From Blautia wexlerae DSM 19850 (lineage in GTDB: Bacteria > Bacillota > Clostridia > Lachnospirales > Lachnospiraceae): a stretch of 64,000 nucleotides of DNA. The notes below the pieces were generated by a model. The model saw only the letters and a list, made by a program, of their open reading frames with translations. It was not told the DNA's origin and ran no database searches. Shown here piece by piece: positions 1 through 8,743 of the stretch. The translations under genes and the position numbers were made by a program. Position 1 is the first letter of the stretch, and each line of letters opens with the position of its first letter. The DNA lies in the NCBI RefSeq assembly GCF_025148125.1, contig NZ_CP102267.1, positions 3,296,501-3,360,500 of the forward strand, read 5' to 3'.

Positions 1-127
1 TAACAATGGTAAACGGTTTCTTGTCCGGATTTACTTTTGCATGGAAATATCCATTGTCCATCCATTTTGTGTAAAGACGCTCTTCGATTCCCTTAGGATC
101 GTAAGTTTTTGCAAGTTCTTTGCTCAT
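1..127 (-). CDS. valS: Valine--tRNA ligase, N-terminal start only (runs off the left edge)
   Basis: The 42 visible residues begin MSKELAKTYDPKGIEERLY and continue with a KWMDNGYFHA...KPFTIV stretch, which is the usual N-terminus of bacterial ValRS just before the class I HIGH region. The enzyme charges tRNA-Val in the cytoplasm. The start ATG at 127-125 has an AGGAGG-type ribosome site about seven bases upstream. A T-box leader with a candidate GTA (Val) specifier lies directly upstream and independently supports the call. Only the first few percent of the protein is in the window, so domain integrity cannot be judged. Confidence 0.9.
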   Translation of the reverse strand, partial: MSKELAKTYDPKGIEERLYTKWMDNGYFHAKVNPDKKPFTIV

Positions 128-271
128 AATGTCCTCCTAATTATATATCTGAAACTAAAGTATCTACGGATTACTCCGTTATAAAGCAGTCACCCTGACA
201 ACCAAACAAATAAGCATACTGACTTCGCTTTCCGCATCCAGCCAGATAACTGTGTCATAAACTTATTCGAT

Positions 272-310
272 AAAAAACGCCCCTCACACGCATTATACGT
301 GCAAAGGGCG
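272..310 (-). terminator. T-box intrinsic terminator
   Basis: A 13-base stem (298-310 with 278-290, a few mismatches) with a seven-base loop, followed on the minus strand by six T at 277-272. It lies just after the T-box core and is the OFF structure of the valS leader. Confidence 0.9.
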
Positions 311-540
311 ACATAGATCGCGGTACCACCTTAGTTTGTCTCTCATTCCCTTAACGCGGGATACGTGAAAACCTACCATGCGCGTATATAACTCTGATAT
401 GATTCATACACACTCACTTCAGCCTCCCGGCTCCAAAGCTACCTTCAGCACTTCTGTTCCCGGGAAACCTTCCAGCTTATAAGCTTCCCTCTCTGTGGGG
501 CATTACCGCCTACTCCTCTTTTTCACAGCCTTTTTCTGGA
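272..540 (-). promoter_or_regulatory. T-box riboswitch leader of valS
   Basis: On the minus strand the leader contains the T-box core AAGGTGGTACCGCG at 332-319, followed by a terminator stem and T-run. A stem I-like region lies upstream (about 530-400), where GTA, a valine codon, sits at 442-440 in the context GAAGGTAGCTTTGGAGC expected for a specifier loop. Uncharged tRNA-Val would pair with the specifier and the T-box bulge and favour the antiterminator, switching on valS. The specifier position is my reading of the loop and is less certain than the T-box itself. Confidence 0.93.
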
Positions 541-544
541 TTCT

Positions 545-573
545 ACTATAATGAAAAAAGGCTTTCTTGTCAA
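545..573 (-). promoter_or_regulatory. Sigma-A promoter of the valS T-box leader
   Basis: TTGACA (573-568), a 17-base spacer and TATAGT (550-545) on the minus strand. This near-consensus promoter would start the leader RNA close to 538. Confidence 0.85.
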
Positions 574-608
574 GAACGTTTCTCCGGATTTCACAAATTT
601 ATCTGGTG

Positions 609-1814
609 TCATACGTATATTTTTCCCGCATTGTCGAACAAAATTTTATCAATAATATCCTTTGCATTATTTACGGAAAGATATCCGTCCTCTATTTTTT
701 CTCTCAGAACACTACACAGTGAAAAACGGAATGCAAGAAGGGAGCCATAACTTTCCTCTACTGTCCACGTATCACATCCCCAGCAGATTTTATCAATCTG
801 GGACATCTCGATCAACTGATGCATTACACGTTTTGATGCGGTGTAGGATAAGATTGGAAGCCATGTCAGATCCGGATATAGATTCGGATATCCGTCTACT
901 ATGGAAAAAAGATCATCCACCCATGGAAAGCCACAATGCAGTAGCACAAATTTCGTTTCCGGATTATTTTTTATCACATTGTTCAACTGCAGTATATTCG
1001 TATCTATAACTTGCCCCATTCCTGTGTGACATTGTAATGGAAGTGACACTTCCGCCGCAATTTCACATATTTTCCAGAACAAATAGTCCTGAAAACATCT
1101 GATATCTTCCTGGGTTATATCCGACTCTTTTAAACGGAATACCCTTTCAGCCTGCTCCCGCGTCACTTTTTCAAAATGAAGACTACGCTCATAGGCCATC
1201 GCTATTTTTAAGGCCACACAGCCCTCACTCTTTTTTTGTATGATCCACTTTCTGACCCACTCCACATAATCCTGTAAATTGTCCGGCAGCTCACCGAAGT
1301 TCTCTTCCAGTGATACACCGTCATGATTGCGAAGTCCTTTTTTATAGCCCAAAAAGAACAGATCCAGTCGAAAAGCAGGCGTAAACAGTTCCGGTCTTCC
1401 ATTGTCAGAGCCCGGATTCCAGTAGGTATCTACGATTACTTTTTGATACTTACACTTATTTTTCAGTACATCCATGTAAAAGTCGGGATTTTGATGCGCT
1501 TTTCTGATCTGATCTGAAATCTGATCCCAGTTCTGAGCTGTGATCGGCTCCGATATTCCATACAACTCCCCGATTGCCTTTTGAAGCCAGACAAAATAAG
1601 ATTTATATCGTGTTTTTTCCAGATATGCATTCCTGCTTTCTGCTGTTGTCCCCGGAGTTACCTGCTGCCATTGTAAATACGTATTATTTATCAGCTTATC
1701 CAGATCATAATCCACCATCGCCTGTTCTGGCAGATGATGTGAATGCGTGTTCCTGATTTTATGATCGGATATATAGTTCATTAATTCCTGCTCTATCTGA
1801 TTTGCTGTTCCCAT
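609..1814 (-). CDS. Amidohydrolase-family metal-dependent hydrolase
   Basis: A 401-residue TIM-barrel amidohydrolase of the Amidohydro_2 / uronate-isomerase-like group. Visible metal-site elements are the N-terminal NTHSHH (residues 22-27), a histidine in LQCHTGMG (about 263), LLHCGF (about 293) and an aspartate in CWGCDTW (about 346). These families hydrolyse or isomerise small sugar acids or amides in the cytoplasm; I cannot name the substrate. The gene stands alone between the valS leader and the ABC exporter, and its start at 1814 has an AGGGGAAT ribosome site. No signal peptide or truncation is seen. The long insertion around residues 50-190, rich in Trp and Tyr, resembles the extra segment of uronate isomerases. 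Confidence 0.75.
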   Translation of the reverse strand: MGTANQIEQELMNYISDHKIRNTHSHHLPEQAMVDYDLDKLINNTYLQWQQVTPGTTAESRNAYLEKTRYKSYFVWLQKAIGELYGISEPITAQNWDQISDQIRKAHQNPDFYMDVLKNKCKYQKVIVDTYWNPGSDNGRPELFTPAFRLDLFFLGYKKGLRNHDGVSLEENFGELPDNLQDYVEWVRKWIIQKKSEGCVALKIAMAYERSLHFEKVTREQAERVFRLKESDITQEDIRCFQDYLFWKICEIAAEVSLPLQCHTGMGQVIDTNILQLNNVIKNNPETKFVLLHCGFPWVDDLFSIVDGYPNLYPDLTWLPILSYTASKRVMHQLIEMSQIDKICWGCDTWTVEESYGSLLAFRFSLCSVLREKIEDGYLSVNNAKDIIDKILFDNAGKIYV

Positions 1815-1920
1815 GATAATATTCCCCTTTCTTCCTCTTATCCATTCTATCCGTTTGACTACCTATTTAAAAACCACAGAAAAACAATTTCTTCTTTTCC
1901 GCAATAAAGCGACAAATCGT

Positions 1921-4900
1921 TTATTCCACACTTTTCAGGGATTCTACCATGTCAATCTTCTTTAATTTCTGATGCATAAACAGATTTACGATCATGGAGA
2001 ATCCAATTGTCAGCAGTCCGCAGTACAGGAAACTGACAGGATTAATATTTCTTCCGAACATAACCGCATCCACTTCCACAGTACGGATAATATATCTGTG
2101 CAAAAAGATTCCGAATACAGCCCCTGCCAGCACGCCGATGAGGGTAAGGATAACATTCTCCCTGTATACATAGGCAGAAACTTCGTTATCATAGAATCCC
2201 AGTACCTTCAGGGTTGCCAGTTCTCTCTGGCGTTCCGTAATATTGACATTGTTCAGATTATACAGGACTACGAAAGCAAGCATTCCCGCAGAAACGATCA
2301 GCACTATAATTACCGTATCCAATGCTCCCAGCATTCTGTGAAGCTGAGCCTCCAGACTGCTGGTATAGCTGATGCTTAATGCAGCCGGGTGCTTCAGGAT
2401 CTCATTTCCCACCTCAGATTCTGATTCTTTATATTCCTCTTTTACTGTAAATACAGTTGCAGAGTAGTCAGGCTTCTCCCCGAAGATCTGTTCATAGACA
2501 TTTCCTGTCATATAAATATAATGTCCCATGTAATTCTCTGTCACTGCTGCGATCTTTGTCTCATAATTTTTCCCATCCTTTGTGATGGTCATGGTATCCC
2601 CAACTTTCAGCCCTGTCAGGGTTGCCGTCTTCTCACTGATCACTGTACCTGCATCAGTCAGCTTATATTTCTCTTTTGTCTTTCTGTCCTGAAGTGTTAC
2701 ATCCTTATTAAAGGTCTCAAGATTCTCAGGCACATACACATATACGCTGATATTGGATTTATTTCTGGGAACACTCATCTTGGTAAACTGGACATGCGTA
2801 TATCTCTCAATCTGACTGTTATTTTTCAGAAACTCATCCAGCTCCTGTCTCTCCTTATCTGTGGCATCCTCATCATCAATGATCGTTCCTGTATAATGCT
2901 GAAGCTCCTGATACTGCCGTCTGGCAATATCCATAATGGAATCCCTGAGTCCAAAACCCACCAGCATCAGCGCCATACTTCCTGAAATACCAAAAATCGT
3001 CATAAAGAAACGTTTTTTATATCGGAAAAGGTTTCTCAAAGTAGATTTCCATGTAAAATTCAAATGCTTCCAGAAAAGCGGGATCCGTTCCAGCAGGATT
3101 CTCTTACCCTCTTTGGGAGCAGGAGGACGCATCAGTGATGCCGGAGTTTCCGCCAGTGCCCTGTAACAGGAGAAAATGGTGGCTCCGACGGTACACACAG
3201 TTGCCGCACCTGCTGCTATCATTGCAAATTTAAACTCATAACGGACTTGGATATTGTTCATCATGCCCTTGTACATAATGCCATACCCGTTAATAATAAC
3301 CAAAGGCAGGATTTTCTCTCCGATCAGGATTCCCAGAATACTGCCTCCCACAGTGGCAAGAAAGGCATACAGCAGATATTTGGATGCAATCGCATACTTG
3401 CCGTATCCCAGAGCCTTCATTGTACCGATCTGGGTTCTCTGTTCTTCCACCATTCGTGTCATGGTAGTCAGACTTACCAGTGCAGCCACCAGGAAAAAGA
3501 TAACAGGGAAAACCTGTCCGATACTTCTCATTCTGTCTGCATTATCCCCATAATCTGAATATTCCGGCAGATCATTGCGGTCCGTTACCATCCATTCCGG
3601 CATACTGATATCATCGATCTCATCCTGGGCATCCTGAATCTTCTTCTCACCGTCTGCGATTTCTTTCTCTGCATCCCTCTTGCCGTCTTCGTATTCTTTT
3701 TTACCTTCTTCCAGATCCTTCTCAGCTTTTTTGATGTCCTTTCTGGAATCCTTCAGCTTCTGTTCGTTCTCTGAGATTTCCTTCTCTCCATCCCTCAGCT
3801 TCTGTTCATTGTCGGCAATCTCTTTCTCGCCGGAAGCAAGCTTCCCTTCATTCTCCCGGATCTGTGCTTCTCCCGAAGCAAGTTTTGCCTCTTTCTCCTC
3901 TAACTGCGCCTGGCTGGAATTTAGTTTTGCTTTTGCAGCATCGATCTGTTCCTGTGCTGACTCAAGCTGGGCTTCTTTTTCCTGAATCTCTTTTCTGGCT
4001 GGTTCCAGCTTCTTCTCCTGAGCCTTCACCTCTTTCCATCCTGCATCAATCTTTGCCTGGGCATCGGGAAATGCGGCCTCCTGCTGGTTCAGTTCTGCTT
4101 CCTTTGCATCAAGCTGGGCCAGTCCGCTCTCCACCTGGCTTAAACCACTCTCCAGTTCACTTCTTGCTGCTGCGATCTGGTTTCTGGATGCTTCCAGCTG
4201 GGCCGCCTGACTGTCCACCTGCTCCTGATAAGCGGAAACCTGTGCTGCCAGAGCCGCCAGGTCTTCCTCGGAATATGTGCCTGAAGCTTGTGCCTGCTCA
4301 TACTGTGCCTGCAATGCTGCAAGCTGACTTCTGGCACCCTCAAGCTGAGCCTCTCCTTCTGCAAGTCCGGCCTCCTGCTGCTCAATCTGCGCAAGTCCCT
4401 GATTGCAGCTTTCCTTTTTGGCATTTAAATCCTGTCTGGTTGCTGCAATCTGCTCTCTGCCTGACTGGATCTGCGCCTTGCCATTGTCAAGTTCCTGCTG
4501 ACTCTGGGTAAGCTGCGTCTTTGCATCTGCAATCTTCTTCTCACCGGCACTTAACTGGTTCTTGCCATCCTCAAGCTGAGCCTTTCCATCATCAAGCTTT
4601 GCCTGGTTTTCGGAAACCTCCGCCCATCCGGCATTCAGCTGTTCCTTTGCAGATGCGATCTGTGCTCTGCCACTGGCAATCTGCTCTTTCGCACTGGCAA
4701 GCTGGGATCTGCCGTCCTCTAACTCCTTCTTTGCATCTGCAAGCCGGGCTTTTCCGTCCTCCAGTTCCTTTTTTGCGTCTGCAAGCTTTTTCTTGCCATC
4801 CTTATATTCCTTCTTGCCATCTTTTAACTTCTTTTCGCCATCCTCCAATTCTTTTCTGGCATCCGCAAGCTTCTCATCAGCCTCCTTCTTGCCGTCTTCA

Positions 4901-5697
4901 AGTTCCTGTCTGGCATCTGCAAGCTTGTCATTAGCTTCCTCTACAATCTCATCATATCTGACCTGGCACCGTTCTGCCTCAATCCCCTCCACTTGCTCCT
5001 GCACTCGCTCTATCAGGGAATCATAAGCATCTGTATAGCTGATCAGATCCTGTGCCCCATGAGCCTGCACATAGATCTGTGTATAAACCTCCTGGTCAAA
5101 ATCCTCAGGAAGCACATAGGCAAATCCATTAACCTCACCGGAACCCAGAGTGGAATTTCCGCGATTATAGGATATGTAAAGCGGACTCTCTCCTAAACCT
5201 ACAACTGTGTAATCTGTCTTTTTCAACAGTTCGCTGTCTCCGCCCTCTTTCAGGGTAATCTGATCACCCACCTTATATCCATTGCTCTCAGCAAAAATAC
5301 AGTCAAGGAAAATCTCTCCGCTTTTTTCCGGAGCTTTTCCCTCTGTCACTGAGATCCGGTTCATGGTTTGATCCACAGCTTCCACATGAAGTACCTTCTG
5401 CTTCTCGCCTTCTCCACACATTACATCTGTACCATAGGCGCCCTCTGCATTCTCTACTCCGTCCACCTGCTTAATGGCAGCTACATCATCCTCCGTCAGT
5501 CCCAGAGTTCCCATTACTTTGATATCCATAAGATTGGTTTCATCATAATAGGCATCACCTGAGAAGCGCATATCCGGTGACGAGGCCTGTATCCCGGAGA
5601 AAAACGCAACTCCCAGAGCAACGATCATAAATATGGAAATAAATCTGGCTTTGCTCTTGCGTATCTCCATCCAGAAATCTTTATGCATTGCTTTCAT
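1921..5697 (-). CDS. FtsX-type ABC transporter permease with a giant periplasm-side coiled coil
   Basis: About 1258 residues. A first membrane segment (about 10-35) is followed by a MacB-like extracytoplasmic domain. Residues about 250-690 are then almost pure heptad-like repeats (LADARKELEDGKK-type units rich in A, Q, E and K). Two FtsX cores follow, one after about 715 (three helices) and a C-terminal one. This layout is known from Firmicute permeases paired with LolD/MacB-type ATPases; the coiled coil probably reaches into the wall or links to an outside partner. I chose the ATG at 5697, preceded by AGGTGA five bases upstream; GTG 5706 and ATG 5703 are alternatives. It directly follows its ATPase, whose stop ends at 5707. 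The substrate is unknown; peptide or lipid export, or wall-hydrolase control, are the family options. Confidence 0.85.
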   Translation of the reverse strand: MKAMHKDFWMEIRKSKARFISIFMIVALGVAFFSGIQASSPDMRFSGDAYYDETNLMDIKVMGTLGLTEDDVAAIKQVDGVENAEGAYGTDVMCGEGEKQKVLHVEAVDQTMNRISVTEGKAPEKSGEIFLDCIFAESNGYKVGDQITLKEGGDSELLKKTDYTVVGLGESPLYISYNRGNSTLGSGEVNGFAYVLPEDFDQEVYTQIYVQAHGAQDLISYTDAYDSLIERVQEQVEGIEAERCQVRYDEIVEEANDKLADARQELEDGKKEADEKLADARKELEDGEKKLKDGKKEYKDGKKKLADAKKELEDGKARLADAKKELEDGRSQLASAKEQIASGRAQIASAKEQLNAGWAEVSENQAKLDDGKAQLEDGKNQLSAGEKKIADAKTQLTQSQQELDNGKAQIQSGREQIAATRQDLNAKKESCNQGLAQIEQQEAGLAEGEAQLEGARSQLAALQAQYEQAQASGTYSEEDLAALAAQVSAYQEQVDSQAAQLEASRNQIAAARSELESGLSQVESGLAQLDAKEAELNQQEAAFPDAQAKIDAGWKEVKAQEKKLEPARKEIQEKEAQLESAQEQIDAAKAKLNSSQAQLEEKEAKLASGEAQIRENEGKLASGEKEIADNEQKLRDGEKEISENEQKLKDSRKDIKKAEKDLEEGKKEYEDGKRDAEKEIADGEKKIQDAQDEIDDISMPEWMVTDRNDLPEYSDYGDNADRMRSIGQVFPVIFFLVAALVSLTTMTRMVEEQRTQIGTMKALGYGKYAIASKYLLYAFLATVGGSILGILIGEKILPLVIINGYGIMYKGMMNNIQVRYEFKFAMIAAGAATVCTVGATIFSCYRALAETPASLMRPPAPKEGKRILLERIPLFWKHLNFTWKSTLRNLFRYKKRFFMTIFGISGSMALMLVGFGLRDSIMDIARRQYQELQHYTGTIIDDEDATDKERQELDEFLKNNSQIERYTHVQFTKMSVPRNKSNISVYVYVPENLETFNKDVTLQDRKTKEKYKLTDAGTVISEKTATLTGLKVGDTMTITKDGKNYETKIAAVTENYMGHYIYMTGNVYEQIFGEKPDYSATVFTVKEEYKESESEVGNEILKHPAALSISYTSSLEAQLHRMLGALDTVIIVLIVSAGMLAFVVLYNLNNVNITERQRELATLKVLGFYDNEVSAYVYRENVILTLIGVLAGAVFGIFLHRYIIRTVEVDAVMFGRNINPVSFLYCGLLTIGFSMIVNLFMHQKLKKIDMVESLKSVE

Positions 5698-5706
5698 ATT
5701 CATCAC

Positions 5707-6423
5707 CTACCATTCTATCTCCTCTATGGGTGTAGGATGGTCATTCATTGTCATCCTGGAAACCTTGCCGTTCTTGATCTTGATCACACGGTCTGCCATA
5801 GGTGTCAGCGCCGAGTTATGGGTAATGACGATCACTGTCATTCCACGCTCCCTGCACATATCCTGCAACAGCTTCAGGATTGCCTTACCAGTCTGGTAGT
5901 CCAGTGCACCTGTGGGCTCATCACACAGTAAGAGCTTAGGATTCTTCGCCAGTGCCCTGGCAATGGAAACTCTCTGCTGCTCACCACCGGAAAGCTGTGC
6001 CGGGAAATTGGTCAGTCTGTCCTTCAGTCCCACTTCCTCCAGAACCTCCCTGGCATCCAGCGGATTTTTACAGATCTGCAATGCCAGTTCTACATTCTCC
6101 AGCGCTGTAAGATTAGGCACCAGATTATAGAACTGGAATACAAATCCAATATCATTTCTCCGATAGCCGGTAAGCTGCTTACTGTTATATCTGGCAATAT
6201 TCCTGCCATCCACCAGAACCTCTCCACTGGTAGCCTTATCCATACCCCCAAGAATGTTCAGCACTGTTGTCTTGCCCGCACCGCTGGGACCAACGATCAC
6301 TACGAACTCTCCCTTGGCAATCTCAAAGCTGATCTCATCCACTGCAACGATCTTTACTTCTTTGGTTCCATATATCTTGGAAACCTTATCCAGTTTTACA
6401 TATGCATCTGTCATCTCACTCAT
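5707..6423 (-). CDS. ABC transporter ATP-binding protein (LolD/MacB type)
   Basis: A 238-residue nucleotide-binding subunit. It shows Walker A GPSGAGKT, the Q-loop in FVFQFYNL, signature LSGGEQQR, Walker [13 protein letters not shown] and the switch histidine in VITHNS. It would power the FtsX-type permease encoded immediately downstream; the TAG stop abuts the permease start region, so the two form one operon. Of three in-frame ATGs, 6423 is best placed because GGGG lies eight bases before it; 6429 would sit almost on top of the ribosome site. A palindrome at 6525-6551 lies in its leader. Confidence 0.92.
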   Translation of the reverse strand: MSEMTDAYVKLDKVSKIYGTKEVKIVAVDEISFEIAKGEFVVIVGPSGAGKTTVLNILGGMDKATSGEVLVDGRNIARYNSKQLTGYRRNDIGFVFQFYNLVPNLTALENVELALQICKNPLDAREVLEEVGLKDRLTNFPAQLSGGEQQRVSIARALAKNPKLLLCDEPTGALDYQTGKAILKLLQDMCRERGMTVIVITHNSALTPMADRVIKIKNGKVSRMTMNDHPTPIEEIEW

Positions 6424-6524
6424 CCGCATTTCCCCTGTAATTTTATTTTTGCCATACCGGTAATTTTATTTTGTTACAATTATTAACGATTCTTTTGAAC
6501 CCGATTTATTTCCGTATTTATTTA

Positions 6525-6551
6525 CAGGCAGGTCAAATTCTGACCTGCCTG
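6525..6551. promoter_or_regulatory. Perfect 11-bp inverted repeat in the exporter leader (candidate operator)
   Basis: CAGGCAGGTCA, a five-base spacer, then TGACCTGCCTG. It lies about 30 bases downstream of a minus-strand TATAAT (6588-6583) and about 100 bases upstream of the ATPase start. There is no T-run on either side, so it is not a simple terminator. A dimeric repressor operator is the most likely reading; no regulator gene is adjacent. Confidence 0.5.
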
Positions 6552-6588
6552 GTAGTCTTAATGGTTATATTTATTGTAACATATTATA

Positions 6589-6876
6589 CCTGTAATTAAA
6601 AATAAAATATTCATAAAAAATCCAGATACTTCAAAACCGCCTGATCATCTCAGGCGGTTCATCATTTTGACTATACACAGCACATGCCCCTTTCTTCTTA
6701 ATTGTATGTACCAGAACATCTTATATCTTCTTTACCCGTTATTATTTTACATTAAGCTGATGACGAAAATATAAAAGTGGGACTAAACATACATCATCTG
6801 ACCTCGAATCTTTATTTTTATTCTTACCTGATTTCCGCATAAAAGAAAAAAATCATGCTCATATACACACTTATGG
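6589..6876. other. Intergenic region between exporter and propeller gene
   Basis: AT-rich sequence between divergent genes. It holds a 10-bp perfect stem (AACCGCCTGA at 6635-6644 with its complement at 6650-6659) that is hairpin-forming in either strand with only weak T-runs. Apart from that I see no gene. Confidence 0.6.
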
Positions 6877-6907
6877 TTTACAAATCACAAAAAGCAGCAT
6901 CTTTATA
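6877..6907 (+). promoter_or_regulatory. TcdR/UviA-like promoter of the propeller gene
   Basis: TTTACA (6877-6882), a 16-base spacer, then ATCTTTATA (6899-6907). The form matches the elements at 13408-13435 and 21110-21140 and the consensus I know for TcdR/UviA-class sigma factors (-35 TTTACA, -10 CTCTTT). It would give a leader of about 40 bases before the ATG at 6951. Confidence 0.65.
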
Positions 6908-6950
6908 TAGTGAATTTGCAAATTCAAAAAATTTAAAGGAGGCAAAAATT

Positions 6951-8663
6951 ATGCCAGGAACATTTAACGGAACAACTTTAACTATTTCAGCTACCCCCGT
7001 AGACGGTGCACTGATTCCCGATAAAAGTGCAACAAATGTAGCGGGAATTGCCATTGTGGGGTCAGATATGTATTGCGTAAAGACAACCGGTCTTAAAACT
7101 ACATTACTCAAAACGACTGACTACATGGCAACAAAAGCAACTGCCGTAAAAAAAGATCTGAACTGGTTCGCTCTGGGACTTACCAAAATTGGAAATTATC
7201 TGTATATGCTTGCAGAAGACCATAAAGGTTACGGCGGTTCTACAACCATCGTAAAACTGGATACCAAAGGCAATCAGCTCGGTACGTACAGTATCAATGA
7301 AATTTGTCCAAAAGGCGCATTAGGTATCACTGCTGCTGACGGAACTAACGAGAAATTTATCATTATGCATTACGCTGACAAGAGCAATGCTGGGACATTA
7401 GCTTTCAGTGTTGTAGACTGGAAGGCTGCTGAAGCAGCAAGTACATTCACAGTTACTAACTCAGGTTTTGGTTATACCACACGGCTTCAGGATATTTACT
7501 ATCACACTTCATTTGGATTATTTATCCTGACAAATAACACTTTTTCAACACTTCAGAACCGTATTCTGGTAGTTGATTATCATCTTACTGATGATAAAGG
7601 TAAAAAATACACTCCATGTTCGGTCATCAATGTAAATAAAACAGGTGAATATAAGCAGTACAACCTTGAATCAATCTGTATGAAAGCCAATCACCTTGTG
7701 CTTGCATCCAATGTTATAACATCTGATGGAACCGCAGAAGATAAATTCTCTGTGCTGGAAGGCATTACCTACTCCGGTAAAACCTATACTTTTGCATGCG
7801 GTTTTAAAGCAGGAGCCCGTGTACCTACCAAAGTAGATCCCAACTATGAAACAACTAATCTGGGATGTGTATCCTTTAACGGAAACAATACTCCATATTT
7901 TATAAAACAAAGTCAAGATAAAGTCGCTGTTCTTGGCTACTGTAAAAATTATATGAATACAAGCGCAGGTGTATCTCACTTTAAAACATTCACTGACGGT
8001 TTATTAGGTCATGCCAACGGTATGAGCTGTTTTAACGGAAAATTCTTTGTTGTCGCAGGAAATAACAAAGTGGTTGCTATCAGCAGTAACAAAGAGGATG
8101 AGGAAATAACATATACAGTAACTCCCAACGATAACGATAAATCATTTGCTCTTAAAGCAATTAATTATTTTTATGAGGCAAATACAGCTTTATTATTGTC
8201 CGTTGTTGACGGAACATTAAAGCTCTATAAATGTACATTTGAAAATGAAAAAAATGTAAAAGCCACTTATCTTTGTACACTGGTAAACGCCGGTCAGCCT
8301 ACATCCCAGGATATTTTCTATCACAATAAATTAGGGCTTTTTGTCGGAACCAGTAATCCACATACTGTAAGTGGAGTAACGACTAAAATCACAACAAAAA
8401 ACACCTTGCTTCATTATAATCTGAAAAAACTTGATGATAGCAAACTTTTATATCCGGATTTCGGATTTGTTACAGATATTCCTGCTAAAGATGCTCAGGG
8501 CCGCACATATAACAGTTTTGAACTGGAATCAGTGGCTCTGGATCAAAATAATAAATTAATCGCTGTGTGCAATGTCAATGTCAAAGATGCTACCCACACC
8601 AGTGGTTTAGCATCCACTGACGGCTTCTTTCAGTATAATACGCTTGAATTTATTACAGCTTGA
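6951..8663 (+). CDS. Leaderless protein with two ~280-residue repeats, probably beta-propeller
   Basis: 570 residues from the ATG at 6951, which has AAAGGAGG eight bases upstream; the longer frame from 6855 lacks a ribosome site. I recognise no named family. The protein is internally duplicated: DIYYHTSFGLFILTNN in the first half matches DIFYHNKLGLFVGTSN in the second, and NLESICMKANHLVLASNV matches FELESVALDQNNKLIAVCNV. The short strand-like units, many Tyr/Thr/Gly and blade-type phrases such as GNYLYMLAED suggest a beta-propeller. There is no signal peptide, transmembrane segment or sorting motif, yet the composition looks like that of an exported protein. Its promoter matches those of the holin and the endolysin, so it may be cargo released by that system. 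The function is unknown. Confidence 0.7.
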   Translation: MPGTFNGTTLTISATPVDGALIPDKSATNVAGIAIVGSDMYCVKTTGLKTTLLKTTDYMATKATAVKKDLNWFALGLTKIGNYLYMLAEDHKGYGGSTTIVKLDTKGNQLGTYSINEICPKGALGITAADGTNEKFIIMHYADKSNAGTLAFSVVDWKAAEAASTFTVTNSGFGYTTRLQDIYYHTSFGLFILTNNTFSTLQNRILVVDYHLTDDKGKKYTPCSVINVNKTGEYKQYNLESICMKANHLVLASNVITSDGTAEDKFSVLEGITYSGKTYTFACGFKAGARVPTKVDPNYETTNLGCVSFNGNNTPYFIKQSQDKVAVLGYCKNYMNTSAGVSHFKTFTDGLLGHANGMSCFNGKFFVVAGNNKVVAISSNKEDEEITYTVTPNDNDKSFALKAINYFYEANTALLLSVVDGTLKLYKCTFENEKNVKATYLCTLVNAGQPTSQDIFYHNKLGLFVGTSNPHTVSGVTTKITTKNTLLHYNLKKLDDSKLLYPDFGFVTDIPAKDAQGRTYNSFELESVALDQNNKLIAVCNVNVKDATHTSGLASTDGFFQYNTLEFITA

Positions 8664-8700
8664 TTTCGCTACATCAATAACAGCATAAATTTCCATTATA

Positions 8701-8729
8701 AAAAGCAGGCAGTTTTTCGCCTGCTTTTT
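8701..8729. terminator. Bidirectional terminator
   Basis: AAAAGCAGGC and GCCTGCTTTTT flank a short T-rich loop, with T-runs on both strands. It lies between the convergent propeller gene and the leucine-rich-repeat gene and serves both. Confidence 0.85.
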
Positions 8730-8743
8730 ATAATTCCAATTTT

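Noticed and set aside
3680..5026. Long plus-strand frames rich in Ser, Phe and His
   Set aside because: They are antisense shadows of the repetitive coiled-coil region of the ABC permease.
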